Source: Streptomyces silaceus
GTDB taxonomy: Bacteria > Actinomycetota > Actinomycetes > Streptomycetales > Streptomycetaceae
Direction: 5' to 3'
Assembly (NCBI RefSeq): GCF_001419745.1
Contig: NZ_LIRJ01000050.1
Coordinates: 1-35,113 of the forward strand
DNA length: 35,113 bases
Both the position numbers and the translations under genes were made by a program. The notes under the pieces are model-generated. The model saw only the letters and a list, made by a program, of their open reading frames with translations. It had not been told where the DNA came from and made no database searches. This document shows, in pieces, positions 34,732 through 35,113 of this stretch; position 1 is the first letter of the stretch; every line of letters begins with the position of its first letter.

Positions 34732-34935
34732 ATGGCGGACACGGCACCGCGGACCATGTTCCGCACGCAAGGGCGCAGGTTCTCCGCGTTCGGCGTCCGC
34801 CCGTCCGGCACGCGCCATCCGTTGGTGGCGACGGCCATGGTCCTCCCCCTGGCAGCCCTGCTCGTGGTCGTCTTCGGCGGCTGGGACGCAGTGGTCACAC
34901 AAGCGTCGTCCGTGGGCGTGATGCTGGGGCGCTGA
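34732..34935 (+). CDS. Small single-span membrane protein
   Basis: 67 residues. Basic N-terminus (RTMFRTQGRRFSAFGVRPSG), then one hydrophobic helix VATAMVLPLAALLVVVFGGW (about 32-51) and a short tail ending GVMLGR. ATG 34732 has AGGAGAGG 4 nt upstream. No known family recognised. Preceded by a structured 5' UTR and followed after 12 bp by a terminator hairpin, so it is monocistronic. Confidence 0.75.
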   Translation: MADTAPRTMFRTQGRRFSAFGVRPSGTRHPLVATAMVLPLAALLVVVFGGWDAVVTQASSVGVMLGR

Positions 34936-34947
34936 GCGGCGCCCCAG

Positions 34948-34968
34948 GCCCGGAAGAGCGGTCCGGGC
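34948..34968 (+). terminator. Hairpin after the small membrane protein gene
   Basis: GCCCGGA (34948-34954) pairs with TCCGGGC (34962-34968) around a 7-nt loop, 12 bp after the stop codon. Confidence 0.65.
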
Positions 34969-35022
34969 GGGGACATCCGGCCATGAAACCCCGTGGGGAC
35001 GGGGGTGCGGCGGACGGCACAG

Positions 35023-35054
35023 ATGCCCGCGCAGCTGGGGAGCTGCGCGGGCAT
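35023..35054. terminator. 14-bp perfect hairpin near the right edge
   Basis: Arms 35023-35036 and 35041-35054 pair without mismatch around GGGG. It is 87 bp after the last gene and may terminate that gene's read-through or a leftward gene beyond the window. Nothing else is visible in 35055-35113. Confidence 0.75.
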
Positions 35055-35113
35055 TGCCGTGTCCGTACGTCCGTCCGCACCCGGCGGCGCCTCCCCGTGC
35101 CGATCCACCGGTG

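Overview
The window is chromosomal DNA from a high-GC actinomycete, almost certainly a Streptomyces. The grounds are extreme GC in third codon positions, frequent GTG starts, 4-bp start/stop overlaps, many promoters whose -10 lies 6-8 nt before the start codon (leaderless mRNAs), and a family of intergenic hairpin repeats typical of the genus. Gene order resembles, from memory, the arg/cob neighbourhood of S. coelicolor. I saw no insertion sequences, phage genes, CRISPR arrays, tRNAs or rRNAs; it reads as core chromosome.

Left part (1-12.4 kb): a MarR regulator and an MFS exporter run leftward. They diverge from the arginine operon argC-J-B-D-R, whose genes overlap by ATGA/GTGA junctions. The 100-bp divergent region holds a MarR-type operator and two ARG boxes over the argC promoter. 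Two leftward genes follow (a BASS-family transporter and a PPOX-family flavin oxidoreductase), then argG-argH. A 14-bp ARG box overlaps the argG -10. Together these genes encode glutamate-to-arginine synthesis except the ornithine carbamoyltransferase step, plus the ArgR repressor. An aldo/keto reductase follows argH.

Middle (12.4-19.7 kb): a TetR regulator overlaps a 14-TM DHA2 drug-exporter gene, preceded by a four-half-site nested dyad. Then come a PlsC-type acyltransferase, a Tat-exported glycerophosphodiester phosphodiesterase, a small sigma-like protein, a GNAT acetyltransferase, a pair of small membrane proteins and a HAD phosphatase.

Methionine uptake (19.7-23.8 kb): a short leaderless ORF ending Cys-Met-Cys-Arg-Met-Cys precedes metN-metI and two tandem MetQ lipoprotein genes. 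Three tandem hairpins separate metI from metQ. The layout suggests attenuation by sulfur amino acid supply and differential expression of the binding proteins.

Cobalamin/tetrapyrrole block (24.6-31.8 kb): cobL (CbiE-CbiT fusion), a 1349-residue protein joining a ~780-residue low-complexity N-terminus to BluB and CobT, and a precorrin-2 dehydrogenase/uroporphyrinogen-III methyltransferase fusion. The BluB-CobT gene has a long hairpin-rich leader. A possible three-way-junction RNA lies before the methyltransferase gene.

Right end (31.8-35.1 kb): a SpoU/TrmH RNA methyltransferase, a membrane-anchored Ser/Thr kinase on the opposite strand, and two small conserved-looking genes, one with a long 5' UTR hairpin. 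The strongest candidates for something little described are the Cys/Met leader peptide of the met operon, the disordered-BluB-CobT fusion, and the symmetric TetR operator array.
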